Both the position numbers and the translations under genes were made by a program. A DNA stretch of 5,715 bases from an uncultured Lachnospiraceae bacterium (lineage in GTDB: Bacteria > Bacillota_A > Clostridia > Lachnospirales > Lachnospiraceae). Below the pieces are notes generated by a model. It was given only the letters and a program-made list of their open reading frames with translations, searched no databases and was not told where the DNA came from. This document shows, piece by piece, positions 1 to 5,715 of this stretch. The stretch covers positions 3,131-8,845 of the forward strand of contig CAJUFW010000115.1 of assembly GCA_910585655.1 (NCBI GenBank), in the 5' to 3' direction. Each line of letters starts with the position of its first letter. Within the stretch, counting starts at the first letter, position 1.

Positions 1-1
1 G

Positions 2-61
2 TGTTATTATATCAGAGAGCTGTTATCTACTGCGATGAAACGGGTAGGCAAGGAGGCTTAA
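2..61 (+). CDS. C-terminal end of an upstream gene (partial)
   Basis: The frame beginning at base 2 is open from the window edge and ends at TAA (59-61). It encodes the tail CYYIRELLSTAMKRVGKEA. The stop lies just after the AGGAGG ribosome binding site of the next gene, so that site sits inside the last codons here, as is common in tightly packed operons. The amphipathic, basic ending would suit the C-terminus of a glycosyltransferase or another cluster enzyme, but 19 residues are too few to name a family. One other frame is also open at the edge (stop near base 172), but it would run about 110 bases into the polymerase gene, so it is much less likely. Confidence 0.5.
   Translation, partial: CYYIRELLSTAMKRVGKEA
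51..56 (+). promoter_or_regulatory. Ribosome binding site fixing the polymerase start
   Basis: A perfect AGGAGG lies 8 bases before the ATG at 65. This supports that ATG over the internal Met codons at residues 7 and 13. It overlaps the end of the upstream reading frame, which suggests coupled translation. Confidence 0.8.
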
Positions 62-64
62 AGC

Positions 65-1324
65 ATGCTTTCAGTGTTGTATATGGCGCTGGCAACTGCG
101 ATGTTCTTTTTACAGGACACCTATTTTTTAATAGGCGGCGTTGCCTTTAGCCTGAAAAATCCCTGCGCCATAGCAATTTTATTTTTAGCGCTGGCAAACT
201 TTATTGTTACGGCGCGACTGGGACGAACCATCGTATTGGCGCGTCATACCGTAGTGCAGATGCTTCCCTTTTTGATTCCGTTTTTCTTCTATGCGCTTCT
301 TTGGGTGCTTTCCGGAGCAAGCAGTGTGACAATTGCAAATGGCGTGGGAATGATTCTGCCGCAGCTTTTGTCGGTTTGCGTAGCCGCCGCAACCTTATAT
401 CTATTTGGCAGTAAGGGAATCTGGTATTGTCTGGGCTCGATGTGTCTGGCGAATTTCCTTCGGGTAGTAGTGGTTATTCTGGAAGGAGGTCTGGGGGAGT
501 TTCTCCTTGAATTCCGTACACTGTTACTGTCCTTTAGCGCGGAAAACGGTCCGCTGATGCTCCAGCTTGAGATCAACGATTTGACGTTTGCCTTTGGACC
601 GTTTTTGCTGTATCTGCTGTTGGAGAAAAAGGAGGTTTCCCATTTCCTTTTTTGGATGGTGACTAGCTCGCTGCTGTTTTTGATTGGCTTAAAGCGAATT
701 GCCATTCCGGCTCTTGTACTAGGAACCGTTATGGCATGGCTGCTGCGGCGTCTGCCGGAAAAGGCAGCCAGGCAGACGGCTCTGTGCGCGGCGGTCGGGA
801 TGATGGTAGTCAGTTTTTTGTATATTGCGGGAATCCGCAGCGGGCTTTTTTTATATCTGGAAAAGCAGCTTCAGATCAATACGATGGGGCGTGTGAAGAT
901 GTTTACCAACCTGGAACCTTATTATGATATCAGTTTTACTTATCTGGGAAAGGGAACCGGATTTGAACGGTTTGTAGACTGGGCTTCCGGGGAAGTATAC
1001 CAGGCGCCGCAGCGGACGATTATGCAGATTCACAATGACTTTCTGCGGATGTATTTAAACATAGGATTTATCGGGTATTGGGTGTGGCTTTGGGGTTATT
1101 TTATCGTACGGCTCCGCTACTGGTTCCGCCAGGGAGGAAAGAGAGGCGGCTGCCTGTTTTTTGGTATCTGTGTGTATTGCTTTGTCCTTTATGCAACGGA
1201 TAATACAATCTATTATCCTTATACGCTGATTGCCTGCGCTTTGGTGCCGATGTCTTATCATCTGGACACATTGGCAGAGGAGGAACAAAAAAAGCAGGAA
1301 AAGATCGAACCAGGACAGGAGTGA
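65..1324 (+). CDS. Wzy-like polysaccharide polymerase (O-antigen polymerase/ligase-like membrane protein)
   Basis: A 419-residue, strongly hydrophobic protein with about 10-12 likely membrane helices, for example near residues 33-51, 66-84, 92-113, 118-138, 172-187, 191-209, 212-227, 240-256, 328-348 and 362-399. A long polar loop (about 257-325) carries GKGTGFERF (295-303) and leads into HNDFLRMYLNIGFIG (323-337). That His-Asn plus Gly-rich pattern before a late helix is typical of Wzy/WaaL-type proteins. A GLKR step at 208-211 resembles the basic motif between helices in this superfamily. Expected role: joining lipid-linked repeat units on the outer face of the membrane, after flipping by a protein like the one starting at 5432. 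The C-terminus (about 404-419) is a charged cytoplasmic tail. The polymerase assignment rests on topology, motifs and neighbours, because Wzy sequences are poorly conserved; a ligase role is the main alternative. The linkage formed cannot be inferred. Confidence 0.82.
   Translation: MLSVLYMALATAMFFLQDTYFLIGGVAFSLKNPCAIAILFLALANFIVTARLGRTIVLARHTVVQMLPFLIPFFFYALLWVLSGASSVTIANGVGMILPQLLSVCVAAATLYLFGSKGIWYCLGSMCLANFLRVVVVILEGGLGEFLLEFRTLLLSFSAENGPLMLQLEINDLTFAFGPFLLYLLLEKKEVSHFLFWMVTSSLLFLIGLKRIAIPALVLGTVMAWLLRRLPEKAARQTALCAAVGMMVVSFLYIAGIRSGLFLYLEKQLQINTMGRVKMFTNLEPYYDISFTYLGKGTGFERFVDWASGEVYQAPQRTIMQIHNDFLRMYLNIGFIGYWVWLWGYFIVRLRYWFRQGGKRGGCLFFGICVYCFVLYATDNTIYYPYTLIACALVPMSYHLDTLAEEEQKKQEKIEPGQE
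1317..1321 (+). promoter_or_regulatory. Ribosome binding site supporting the TTG start at 1331
   Basis: AGGAG ends 9 bases before TTG (1331-1333) and overlaps the last codons of the polymerase gene. No ATG or GTG lies in frame between the polymerase stop and the conserved SSGGH motif, so the TTG is the only start that keeps the N-terminal beta strand. A second purine run (1324-1330) abuts the start too closely to act as the binding site. Confidence 0.65.
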
Positions 1325-1330
1325 GAGAGG

Positions 1331-1804
1331 TTGAAAAAAAAGAAAAAATTAAAGGTTTGTTTTGCCGCGTCTTCGGGCGGTCATTTGGAAGAGCTTTTAT
1401 TGCTGCGTCCTTTAATGGAGCGCTATGACAGTTTTCTGGTGACAGAACGGACGGCATATACGGAAACAGAACAAAAGATAAATTGCTACTATTTACAGCA
1501 GGTAAACCGACGGGAGGCATCCTGTATCCTGCGTCTGGCTGCCAATGGAGTTCGCTCGTTTGGAATCTATTGGAAGGAAAGACCAGATGTAATTGTCTGT
1601 ACGGGGGTGCTGGCGATGATTCCTCTTTGTCTGCTGTGTAAGCTTTTTCGTAAGAAGTTGGTTTTTATTGAATCTTTTGCCAAAGTGAAAACACCTACAA
1701 TGACGGGAAAGCTTCTTTATCGGTTTGCGGATCGATTTTATATTCAATGGCCGGATTTACAGGAATGCTATCCTAAAGCAGTCTATCAGGGTAGTGTTTA
1801 TTGA
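1331..1804 (+). CDS. Alg14/PssD-like membrane subunit of a two-component glycosyltransferase
   Basis: A 157-residue protein that begins with a Lys run, then a beta strand and the SSGGHLEE motif (14-21), the usual N-terminal signature of the Alg14/PssD/Cps14F family. Further family marks are Thr-Gly at 91-92 within the hydrophobic stretch 87-106, Glu-Ser at 114-115, MTGKLLYRFAD (124-134) and a QWPDL block (139-143) followed by YPKAVY near the C-terminus. Length is normal for bacterial members. In this family the Alg14-like protein binds the membrane and the lipid-linked acceptor and recruits the Alg13-like subunit, which carries most of the nucleotide-sugar site; the partner is encoded 10 bases downstream. 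Together they probably add an early sugar to the undecaprenyl-diphosphate-linked primer. Related pairs transfer galactose (Cps14F/G) or glucuronic acid (PssD/E), and the sugar here is unknown. The start is TTG, followed by A8-G-A6. Confidence 0.88.
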   Translation: MKKKKKLKVCFAASSGGHLEELLLLRPLMERYDSFLVTERTAYTETEQKINCYYLQQVNRREASCILRLAANGVRSFGIYWKERPDVIVCTGVLAMIPLCLLCKLFRKKLVFIESFAKVKTPTMTGKLLYRFADRFYIQWPDLQECYPKAVYQGSVY

Positions 1805-1808
1805 GGTG
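1803..1808 (+). promoter_or_regulatory. Ribosome binding site fixing the Alg13-like start at 1815
   Basis: GAGGTG lies 6 bases before ATG 1815 and overlaps the TGA stop (1802-1804) of the Alg14-like gene. It supports 1815 over the longer in-frame extension from 1725, whose 30 extra residues match nothing in the family. The arrangement favours coupled, near equimolar synthesis of the two subunits. Confidence 0.75.
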
Positions 1809-1814
1809 AGAACT

Positions 1815-2294
1815 ATGATATTTGTGACAGTAGGTTCGCAGAAATTTCCCTTTGACCGTCTGATAAAAAAGGTAGATCAGATGGCAGGGGAGGGGAGACT
1901 AAAGGAACCGGTATTTATTCAGACAGGCAGCAGCAATTATATTCCGCGTAACTGTCAATATCGGGCTTTTTGTGACCGAAAGGAATTTACCAGACTGGTA
2001 GAGGAATGCAGTGTTTTGATTACACATGGGGGCGCGGGTACGATGCTTTATGCGGTCAACCTGGGAAAGAAAATAATTGTGGTGCCGCGGCGTGTCCAAT
2101 ACGGGGAGCATGTAGACGATCACCAGCTTCAGCTTTTGGAACAGTTCCACGAAAGAAACCTGGTATACGCCTGTCTGGAAGTAGAGGATCTGCCCAAAGC
2201 CCTCGAAACGATCCGAACGCATTCCTTTGACAGCTATTCTTCCAATACGGAGTATTTTGTCGCTTCTTTGGACGAGTATCTTCGTTCTTTATGA
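1815..2294 (+). CDS. Alg13/PssE-like catalytic subunit of a two-component glycosyltransferase
   Basis: A 159-residue protein that resembles the C-terminal, donor-binding half of a GT-B enzyme (GT28-like). It opens with MIFVTVGSQKFPFDRL, the classic start of the Alg13/PssE/Cps14G family. It carries ITHGGAGT (69-76), the glycine-rich loop that contacts the nucleotide diphosphate in GT28-type enzymes, then IIVVPRR (87-93) and YGEHVDDHQLQL (96-107), also strongly conserved. Length is typical. The protein has no membrane segment and should reach the membrane by docking on the Alg14-like partner encoded just upstream. The pair would form one active glycosyltransferase, split in the way eukaryotic Alg13/Alg14 is. 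Donor and acceptor are not readable from the sequence. No key motif is missing, so it looks intact. Confidence 0.9.
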   Translation: MIFVTVGSQKFPFDRLIKKVDQMAGEGRLKEPVFIQTGSSNYIPRNCQYRAFCDRKEFTRLVEECSVLITHGGAGTMLYAVNLGKKIIVVPRRVQYGEHVDDHQLQLLEQFHERNLVYACLEVEDLPKALETIRTHSFDSYSSNTEYFVASLDEYLRSL

Positions 2295-2341
2295 AAAAGA
2301 ATTCCGCAAAGTGGCGGAGAGTGAAACAGGAAGAGAACTAG
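2291..2341 (+). CDS. Possible 16-codon mini-ORF in the gap (speculative)
   Basis: ATG at 2291 overlaps the TGA of the Alg13-like gene in an ATGA arrangement. It opens a frame encoding MKKNSAKWRRVKQEEN and stopping at TAG (2339-2341). The stop abuts the GGGGAGG binding site of the next gene. No ribosome binding site of its own is visible, so translation would depend on ribosomes finishing the upstream gene. It could be a coupling relay, a remnant of a lost gene, or chance. The peptide is very basic and has no recognisable domain. A weak 5-bp stem (2303-2307 with 2314-2318) falls inside it. Confidence 0.2.
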   Translation: MKKNSAKWRRVKQEEN

Positions 2342-2358
2342 GGGAGGCAGGAAAATAA

Positions 2359-3417
2359 ATGAAAGTTTTGGTAATCGGTCCAAGTGAAACAAGGTCGCGT
2401 GGCGGGATGGCGGCAGTGATTCGGGGAATTCGGGAAAGCAAACAGCTAAACAAAGAATTTGACATTGATATCTTTCCTTCTTACATAGACGGCAGCCTGC
2501 CGATTCGCCTGCTGTATTCGCTATACGGCTATCTGCGTTTTCTGCGCTGCTATCGAAGCTATGACTTATTTCATATACATATGGCGGAAAGAGGCAGCAC
2601 GTTTCGGAAAAGACTTTATCTAAAAAAGGGAAAAAGCGCAGGGAAAAAGGTCATTCTTCATATTCATGGCGCGGAATATCTGGATTTTTATGATGGATTA
2701 AGGGGCAGAAAAAAACAGATGGCGGAGGAATGTTTCCGGCAGGCAGATCAGGTATTGGCGTTATCGGAAAGCTGGAAAAGAGCGTTGGAAGCGCGTTTTC
2801 CGATAGATACATGCAAGGTATTAAACAATGGGATTGATATAGCCAAATTTTCGGCAATGAAAACAGACGTAATAAAATATCGGAATTCTTTTTTGCTGTT
2901 GGGAAGATTAGGAGTAAGAAAAGGAATCTACGACCTGATCGATGCCGTAGAAATCGCCGTCCAGCAGAATCCGGATCTGTCTGTTCGTATGGCAGGCGAC
3001 GGAGAAGTGGAAAAGGTGCAGGAGCTGGTAGCAAAAAAAGGTCTGGAAAAGCATATTACCGTGTTGGGCTGGATTGGAGAAGCAGAAAAGTTGAAATATC
3101 TCAGCCAAGCCGGTACTGTAGTGCTGCCTTCTTATCAGGAAGGGCTGCCGATGTTTTTACTGGAAGGGATGGCGGCTGGAAGAGCTGTGATCAGCACTAC
3201 GGTAGGGGCGATTCCGGAAGCCGTAAAAGAGGAAAACGGTATTCTGATAGAGCCTGGGGATGTTTCGGCTTTAGCGGAAGCACTTTTACGTTGTAGCGGA
3301 GATATCGGGCTGTTGGCTAGTATGTCAGAACAAAACCGGGAAAGGGCAGAACGTCTTTTCAGTGTCCGTCAGATGCACAAACGGTTGGCAGAATATTATC
3401 GTGAACTGGGAGAGTAG
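2359..3417 (+). CDS. Family 4 glycosyltransferase (GT-B fold)
   Basis: A 352-residue cytosolic or membrane-associated enzyme with the two-domain layout of retaining GT4 transferases. The N-terminal acceptor domain shows RGGMAAV (14-20), the glycine-rich loop after the first strand, and HIHGAEY (101-107). The C-terminal donor domain shows GRLGVRKG (182-189), whose Arg183 and Lys188 match the residues that normally contact the donor phosphates, and the EX7E pair at Glu261 and Glu269 in EGLPMFLLE, followed by GMAAGRAVIS. Length is normal and all key motifs are present, so it should be active. It probably adds one sugar from a nucleotide donor to the growing lipid-linked unit, retaining anomeric configuration. 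The specific sugar cannot be told. The ATG start is supported by AGGA (2349-2352) and a stronger GGAGG (2343-2347) upstream. Confidence 0.92.
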   Translation: MKVLVIGPSETRSRGGMAAVIRGIRESKQLNKEFDIDIFPSYIDGSLPIRLLYSLYGYLRFLRCYRSYDLFHIHMAERGSTFRKRLYLKKGKSAGKKVILHIHGAEYLDFYDGLRGRKKQMAEECFRQADQVLALSESWKRALEARFPIDTCKVLNNGIDIAKFSAMKTDVIKYRNSFLLLGRLGVRKGIYDLIDAVEIAVQQNPDLSVRMAGDGEVEKVQELVAKKGLEKHITVLGWIGEAEKLKYLSQAGTVVLPSYQEGLPMFLLEGMAAGRAVISTTVGAIPEAVKEENGILIEPGDVSALAEALLRCSGDIGLLASMSEQNRERAERLFSVRQMHKRLAEYYRELGE

Positions 3418-3421
3418 GAGG
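3416..3421 (+). promoter_or_regulatory. Ribosome binding site fixing the first GT2 start at 3431
   Basis: AGGAGG overlaps the TAG stop of the GT4 gene and lies 9 bases before ATG 3431. This favours 3431 over an in-frame GTG at 3362, which would add 23 residues translated from inside the GT4 gene and unlike any GT2 N-terminus. Confidence 0.8.
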
Positions 3422-3430
3422 GGAGACGGC

Positions 3431-4432
3431 ATGGAAGGGGAAGCGCCAAAAATTAGCGTAGTAGTACCGGTATATAATGTAGAGAATTATATAAGAAACT
3501 GTCTGGACGCGATAGCAGCACAGACCTATCCCAATCTGGAAATCATTGTAGTAGACGATGCCTCTACCGATAAAAGCGGTAAGATCTGTGAGGCATATGC
3601 GTTGCAGGAGCCGCGGCTGCGGGTAGTGCATTTTTCACTAAACCGTGGTCCCTCGGCTGCCCGGAATGAAGGGATTCGTCTGGCAGACGGGCAGTTTGTC
3701 TCCTTTGTAGATGCAGATGATTTGGTAGAAGCGAATCTGCTGGAAAAATTGTATGACAGCCTGTTGGAACATCAGGCGGATATCAGCGTATGCGGGGCAG
3801 ACGGGATAAAGCTGGCAGGAGGGTCTGCTGCCGTTTATTCCGGAAGGGAAGCGGTCTGTTGTATGGCGAAAGGAGTTCCGTTTAACCATGTGCCATGGGG
3901 AAAGCTGTATCGGACGGAGCTGGTAAAAAAATGCCCGTTTGACGAGCAGATATTTTATAGTGAGGACCTGCTCTTTCTTTATCAGGTATTGCAGTTGGCA
4001 AAACGAGTAAGCTATCTGCCGGATAAACTGTATCATTATACTTGTCGGGAAGGGAGTCAGGTACATGGAAAAATCAGTAAACGGAAATGTACGACGCTTT
4101 TCGTACAGGAGCGTATCAGCCGGGATGCTGCCAGAACGATTCCGGAAGCAGTGACGGACTTTCAGCAATTTGCCTTAGACGTAGATACAAGACTGGCGAT
4201 GCAGGCGGTAGAGGACGGTACAGAGGAGTCGCTTTTTTCTTACCTGAAAGCGTTTCAAAAGGACATTCGCTGCCAATTTAGCTGGAAAGCGGTAACGCGC
4301 TGCCCGGAGAAAAAAAGCAGGGCGGCAATTCTTTTACTTTATATCAGCGCCTCCGCTTTTTGGGGAACTGCCGTTATTTACCGGGAATGGAAAAGAGTGG
4401 CAAAGAAAGGCGGGCGAAAGGATGAAAGATAA
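3431..4432 (+). CDS. Family 2 glycosyltransferase (GT-A fold), first of a tandem pair
   Basis: A 333-residue protein. It begins with PKISVVVPVYNVENYI (6-21), the usual first strand and loop of GT2 enzymes, then VDDASTD (41-47) for nucleotide binding and DADD (94-97), the DxD-type metal and donor site. WGKLYR (156-161) and SEDL (177-180), with the likely catalytic-base acid at 178-179, complete the set seen in EpsH/WcaA-like transferases. The C-terminal third is less conserved and ends in a hydrophobic stretch (about 298-317) and a basic tail, which may hold the enzyme to the inner face of the membrane. It should add one sugar to the lipid-linked unit, with inversion as is usual for GT2; donor and linkage are unknown. 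It is paralogous over its whole length to the next gene and overlaps that gene by 11 bases. Confidence 0.92.
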   Translation: MEGEAPKISVVVPVYNVENYIRNCLDAIAAQTYPNLEIIVVDDASTDKSGKICEAYALQEPRLRVVHFSLNRGPSAARNEGIRLADGQFVSFVDADDLVEANLLEKLYDSLLEHQADISVCGADGIKLAGGSAAVYSGREAVCCMAKGVPFNHVPWGKLYRTELVKKCPFDEQIFYSEDLLFLYQVLQLAKRVSYLPDKLYHYTCREGSQVHGKISKRKCTTLFVQERISRDAARTIPEAVTDFQQFALDVDTRLAMQAVEDGTEESLFSYLKAFQKDIRCQFSWKAVTRCPEKKSRAAILLLYISASAFWGTAVIYREWKRVAKKGGRKDER

Positions 4433-5435
4433 GCCAGCGAAACAAACAGAACCGAAAATCAGTGTTATTGTACCGGTCTATCAGATAGAAGCTTATTTGA
4501 AACAGTGCCTGGATTCGATTCTTGCCCAGAGCTATTCTAATATAGAAGTGATTGTGATAGACGATGCTTCTACGGATGGAAGCGGGGAAATCTGCGATCG
4601 CTATGCAAAACAGGATAAACGGTTACGGGTGATACATCTGCCGGTAAACGGGGGATTGTCCGCTGCCAGGAATCAAGGAATGAAACAGGCAAGCGGAGAG
4701 CTGGTTTCTTTTGTGGATTCGGATGATTATATAGAACCGGACATGTTAAAGAAGCTTTATCAAAGCAGAGTGGAACATAACGCCGATATCAGTATTTGCG
4801 GGACTTATGGAATCAGCGGAGGAGGCATACCAGCCAGTACCTATACAAGAGGAGAGGTAGTAGGCTGCCTGGCACAGCGCAGACCGTTTCTCTGGACGGC
4901 GTGGGGAAAGCTGTATTCTCTGGAAGCGGCAAGGCGGTATCCGTTTGAGGAACGTGCGTATTGCTGTGAAGATCTGGCGTTCTTTTATCAGATGTTGCGG
5001 GAGACAAAAAAGGTCAGCTATTTGCCGGAAAAGCTTTATCACTACGTGTATCGGGAGGGAAGCCTGATCAACCGGGTGGTGGATGAGAAAAGATGTACGG
5101 TACTTGCGGTTTTGGACGCGATTTGTAAGGATGCAGCAGAGCATTTTCCAGAGGGCTTATCTGGCTTCCGGCAAATGGCTTTGGATATAGACGTGCGTCT
5201 GGCGTTGCAGGCGGTAGAAAGGGGAACGGAAGGAGATTCTCTGCCTGGATATCTGAAACGGTTCCGAAAAAACCTTCGTCGTCATTTTAGCCGGGAAGCG
5301 TGGCAGCTTTGTTCCTGTAAAAAGGGAAGGGCAGCAGAACTGATGTTGTATAGCAGCGTGTGGGTTTTTTGGGGATTTGCAAATTGCTATAAGTGGATAA
5401 AACCAAAGAAGGGACGGAGGGAAGAAGCCAGATGA
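4422..5435 (+). CDS. Family 2 glycosyltransferase (GT-A fold), second of a tandem pair
   Basis: A 337-residue protein built like the preceding gene's product: PKISVIVPVYQIEAYL (11-26), IDDASTD (46-52), DSDD (99-102), WGKLYS (161-166) and a CEDL block with Glu183-Asp184, so the catalytic set is intact. A hydrophobic stretch (about 304-326) and a basic end again suggest membrane attachment. The start ATG lies inside the last codons of the first GT2 gene (11-base overlap). A GAAAGG (4405-4410) is placed rather far upstream, so translation is probably coupled. The region between DSDD and WGKLY and the segment around 208-235 differ most from the paralogue and may hold the acceptor or donor specificity. 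The expected role is to add a different sugar, or a second copy of the same sugar, to the repeat unit. Confidence 0.92.
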   Translation: MKDKPAKQTEPKISVIVPVYQIEAYLKQCLDSILAQSYSNIEVIVIDDASTDGSGEICDRYAKQDKRLRVIHLPVNGGLSAARNQGMKQASGELVSFVDSDDYIEPDMLKKLYQSRVEHNADISICGTYGISGGGIPASTYTRGEVVGCLAQRRPFLWTAWGKLYSLEAARRYPFEERAYCCEDLAFFYQMLRETKKVSYLPEKLYHYVYREGSLINRVVDEKRCTVLAVLDAICKDAAEHFPEGLSGFRQMALDIDVRLALQAVERGTEGDSLPGYLKRFRKNLRRHFSREAWQLCSCKKGRAAELMLYSSVWVFWGFANCYKWIKPKKGRREEAR

Positions 5436-5715
5436 ACAGAGGAGAGCCGATAGCAAAAAATCTGAAATGTATTTTGTTTAGTGAATTTCTGCTGGCAGCA
5501 CTGAAATTCCTCTCCCGCCGTGTATTTGTCCTGCTGTTAGGAAAGGAATATCTGGGTATCAATGGTCTGTTCACGGATATTCTTTCCGTGCTTTCCTTAG
5601 CAGAGCTTGGATTTGGGGTTTCCATTACTTACAGTCTGTACCGTCCGGTAGCGCAGGAGGATACAGAGCTGATTAAATCCCTGATACGGCTTTATCGGCG
5701 GGTGTACCGGTTCGT
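5432..5715 (+). CDS. Wzx-like polysaccharide flippase, N-terminal part (cut by window edge)
   Basis: An ATG at 5432 shares an ATGA with the stop of the second GT2 gene, with GGAGG (5416-5420) upstream. The frame stays open to the window edge for 94 codons. After a short polar N-terminus come hydrophobic helices near 13-36 and 46-70. They are separated by GKEYLGINGLF (37-47) and contain LSLAELGFG (54-62), followed by SLYRP (68-72). This pattern is typical of the first two helices of Wzx-type O-antigen and teichoic acid exporters (MOP superfamily) common in Lachnospiraceae. The full protein would be expected to have about 450-500 residues and 12-14 helices. Its role would be to flip the undecaprenyl-diphosphate-linked repeat unit outward for the polymerase encoded at 65-1324. 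Family assignment is good despite the truncation. Confidence 0.85.
   Translation, partial: MNRGEPIAKNLKCILFSEFLLAALKFLSRRVFVLLLGKEYLGINGLFTDILSVLSLAELGFGVSITYSLYRPVAQEDTELIKSLIRLYRRVYRF

Noticed and set aside
736..927. Plus-strand overlapping open frame inside the polymerase gene
   Set aside because: It is out of frame with a convincing membrane protein, has no ribosome binding site and shows no domain.
1725..1814. Longer start for the Alg13-like gene
   Set aside because: The extra 30 residues come from inside the Alg14-like gene and match nothing in the family. MIFVTVGSQ at 1815 is the canonical N-terminus and has a ribosome binding site.
2303..2318. Small hairpin TCCGC/GCGGA as a terminator
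   Set aside because: The stem is only 5 bp with a 6-base loop and no T tract follows, so it would not end transcription.
3362..3430. GTG-initiated extension of the first GT2 gene
   Set aside because: It would overlap the GT4 gene by 56 bases and add residues unlike GT2 N-termini, while ATG 3431 has a well-placed AGGAGG.
3638..4168. Long reverse-strand open frame (176 codons) opposite the first GT2 gene
   Set aside because: It lies wholly antisense to a gene with clear GT2 motifs, and its translation has no recognisable domain. Other reverse frames (289-705, 1101-1520, 2651-3034, 4746-5144) are shadows of the same kind.
1..5715. CRISPR array, tRNA/rRNA, insertion sequence, toxin-antitoxin or phage defence genes
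   Set aside because: I saw no regularly spaced repeats, transposase frames, terminal inverted repeats or RNA gene signatures. Coding sequence of the polysaccharide cluster fills nearly the whole window.

Overview
This 5.7 kb window is an internal piece of a polysaccharide (capsule or exopolysaccharide) assembly cluster of the Wzy-dependent type. Every real gene is on the + strand. The family mix (a PssD/PssE-type split transferase, GT4 and GT2 transferases, a Wzy-like polymerase and a Wzx-like flippase), the strong AGGAGG-type ribosome binding sites, one TTG start and the moderate GC content all suggest a Gram-positive Clostridia-class bacterium, most likely Lachnospiraceae. That placement is inferred from protein style and was not searched.

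Layout: the last 19 codons of an upstream gene (2-61); a multi-pass Wzy-like polymerase (65-1324); an Alg14/PssD-like subunit (1331-1804, TTG start) followed 10 bases later by its Alg13/PssE-like partner (1815-2294); a 64-base gap, the longest non-coding stretch, which holds only a possible 16-codon mini-ORF and the binding site of the next gene; a GT4 (GT-B fold) glycosyltransferase (2359-3417); two adjacent GT2 (GT-A fold) glycosyltransferases that are full-length paralogues of each other (3431-4432 and 4422-5435); and the first 94 codons of a Wzx-like flippase (5432 to the window edge). Genes are separated by 3 to 64 bases or overlap by 4 to 11 bases. I see no internal promoter or terminator, so this reads as part of one long operon.

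How the genes would work together (inference from family knowledge): an initiating phosphoglycosyl transferase, not in the window, loads the first sugar on undecaprenyl phosphate. The Alg14/Alg13-like pair, the GT4 enzyme and the two GT2 enzymes then add up to four more sugars at the cytoplasmic face. The Wzx-like protein flips the lipid-linked unit and the Wzy-like protein polymerises it outside. The sugars and linkages cannot be read from the sequence.

I found no evidence of a new type of system. The points most worth a second look are the tandem GT2 duplication, the bipartite transferase, the mini-ORF in the only sizeable gap, and the A-rich start of the Alg14-like gene.
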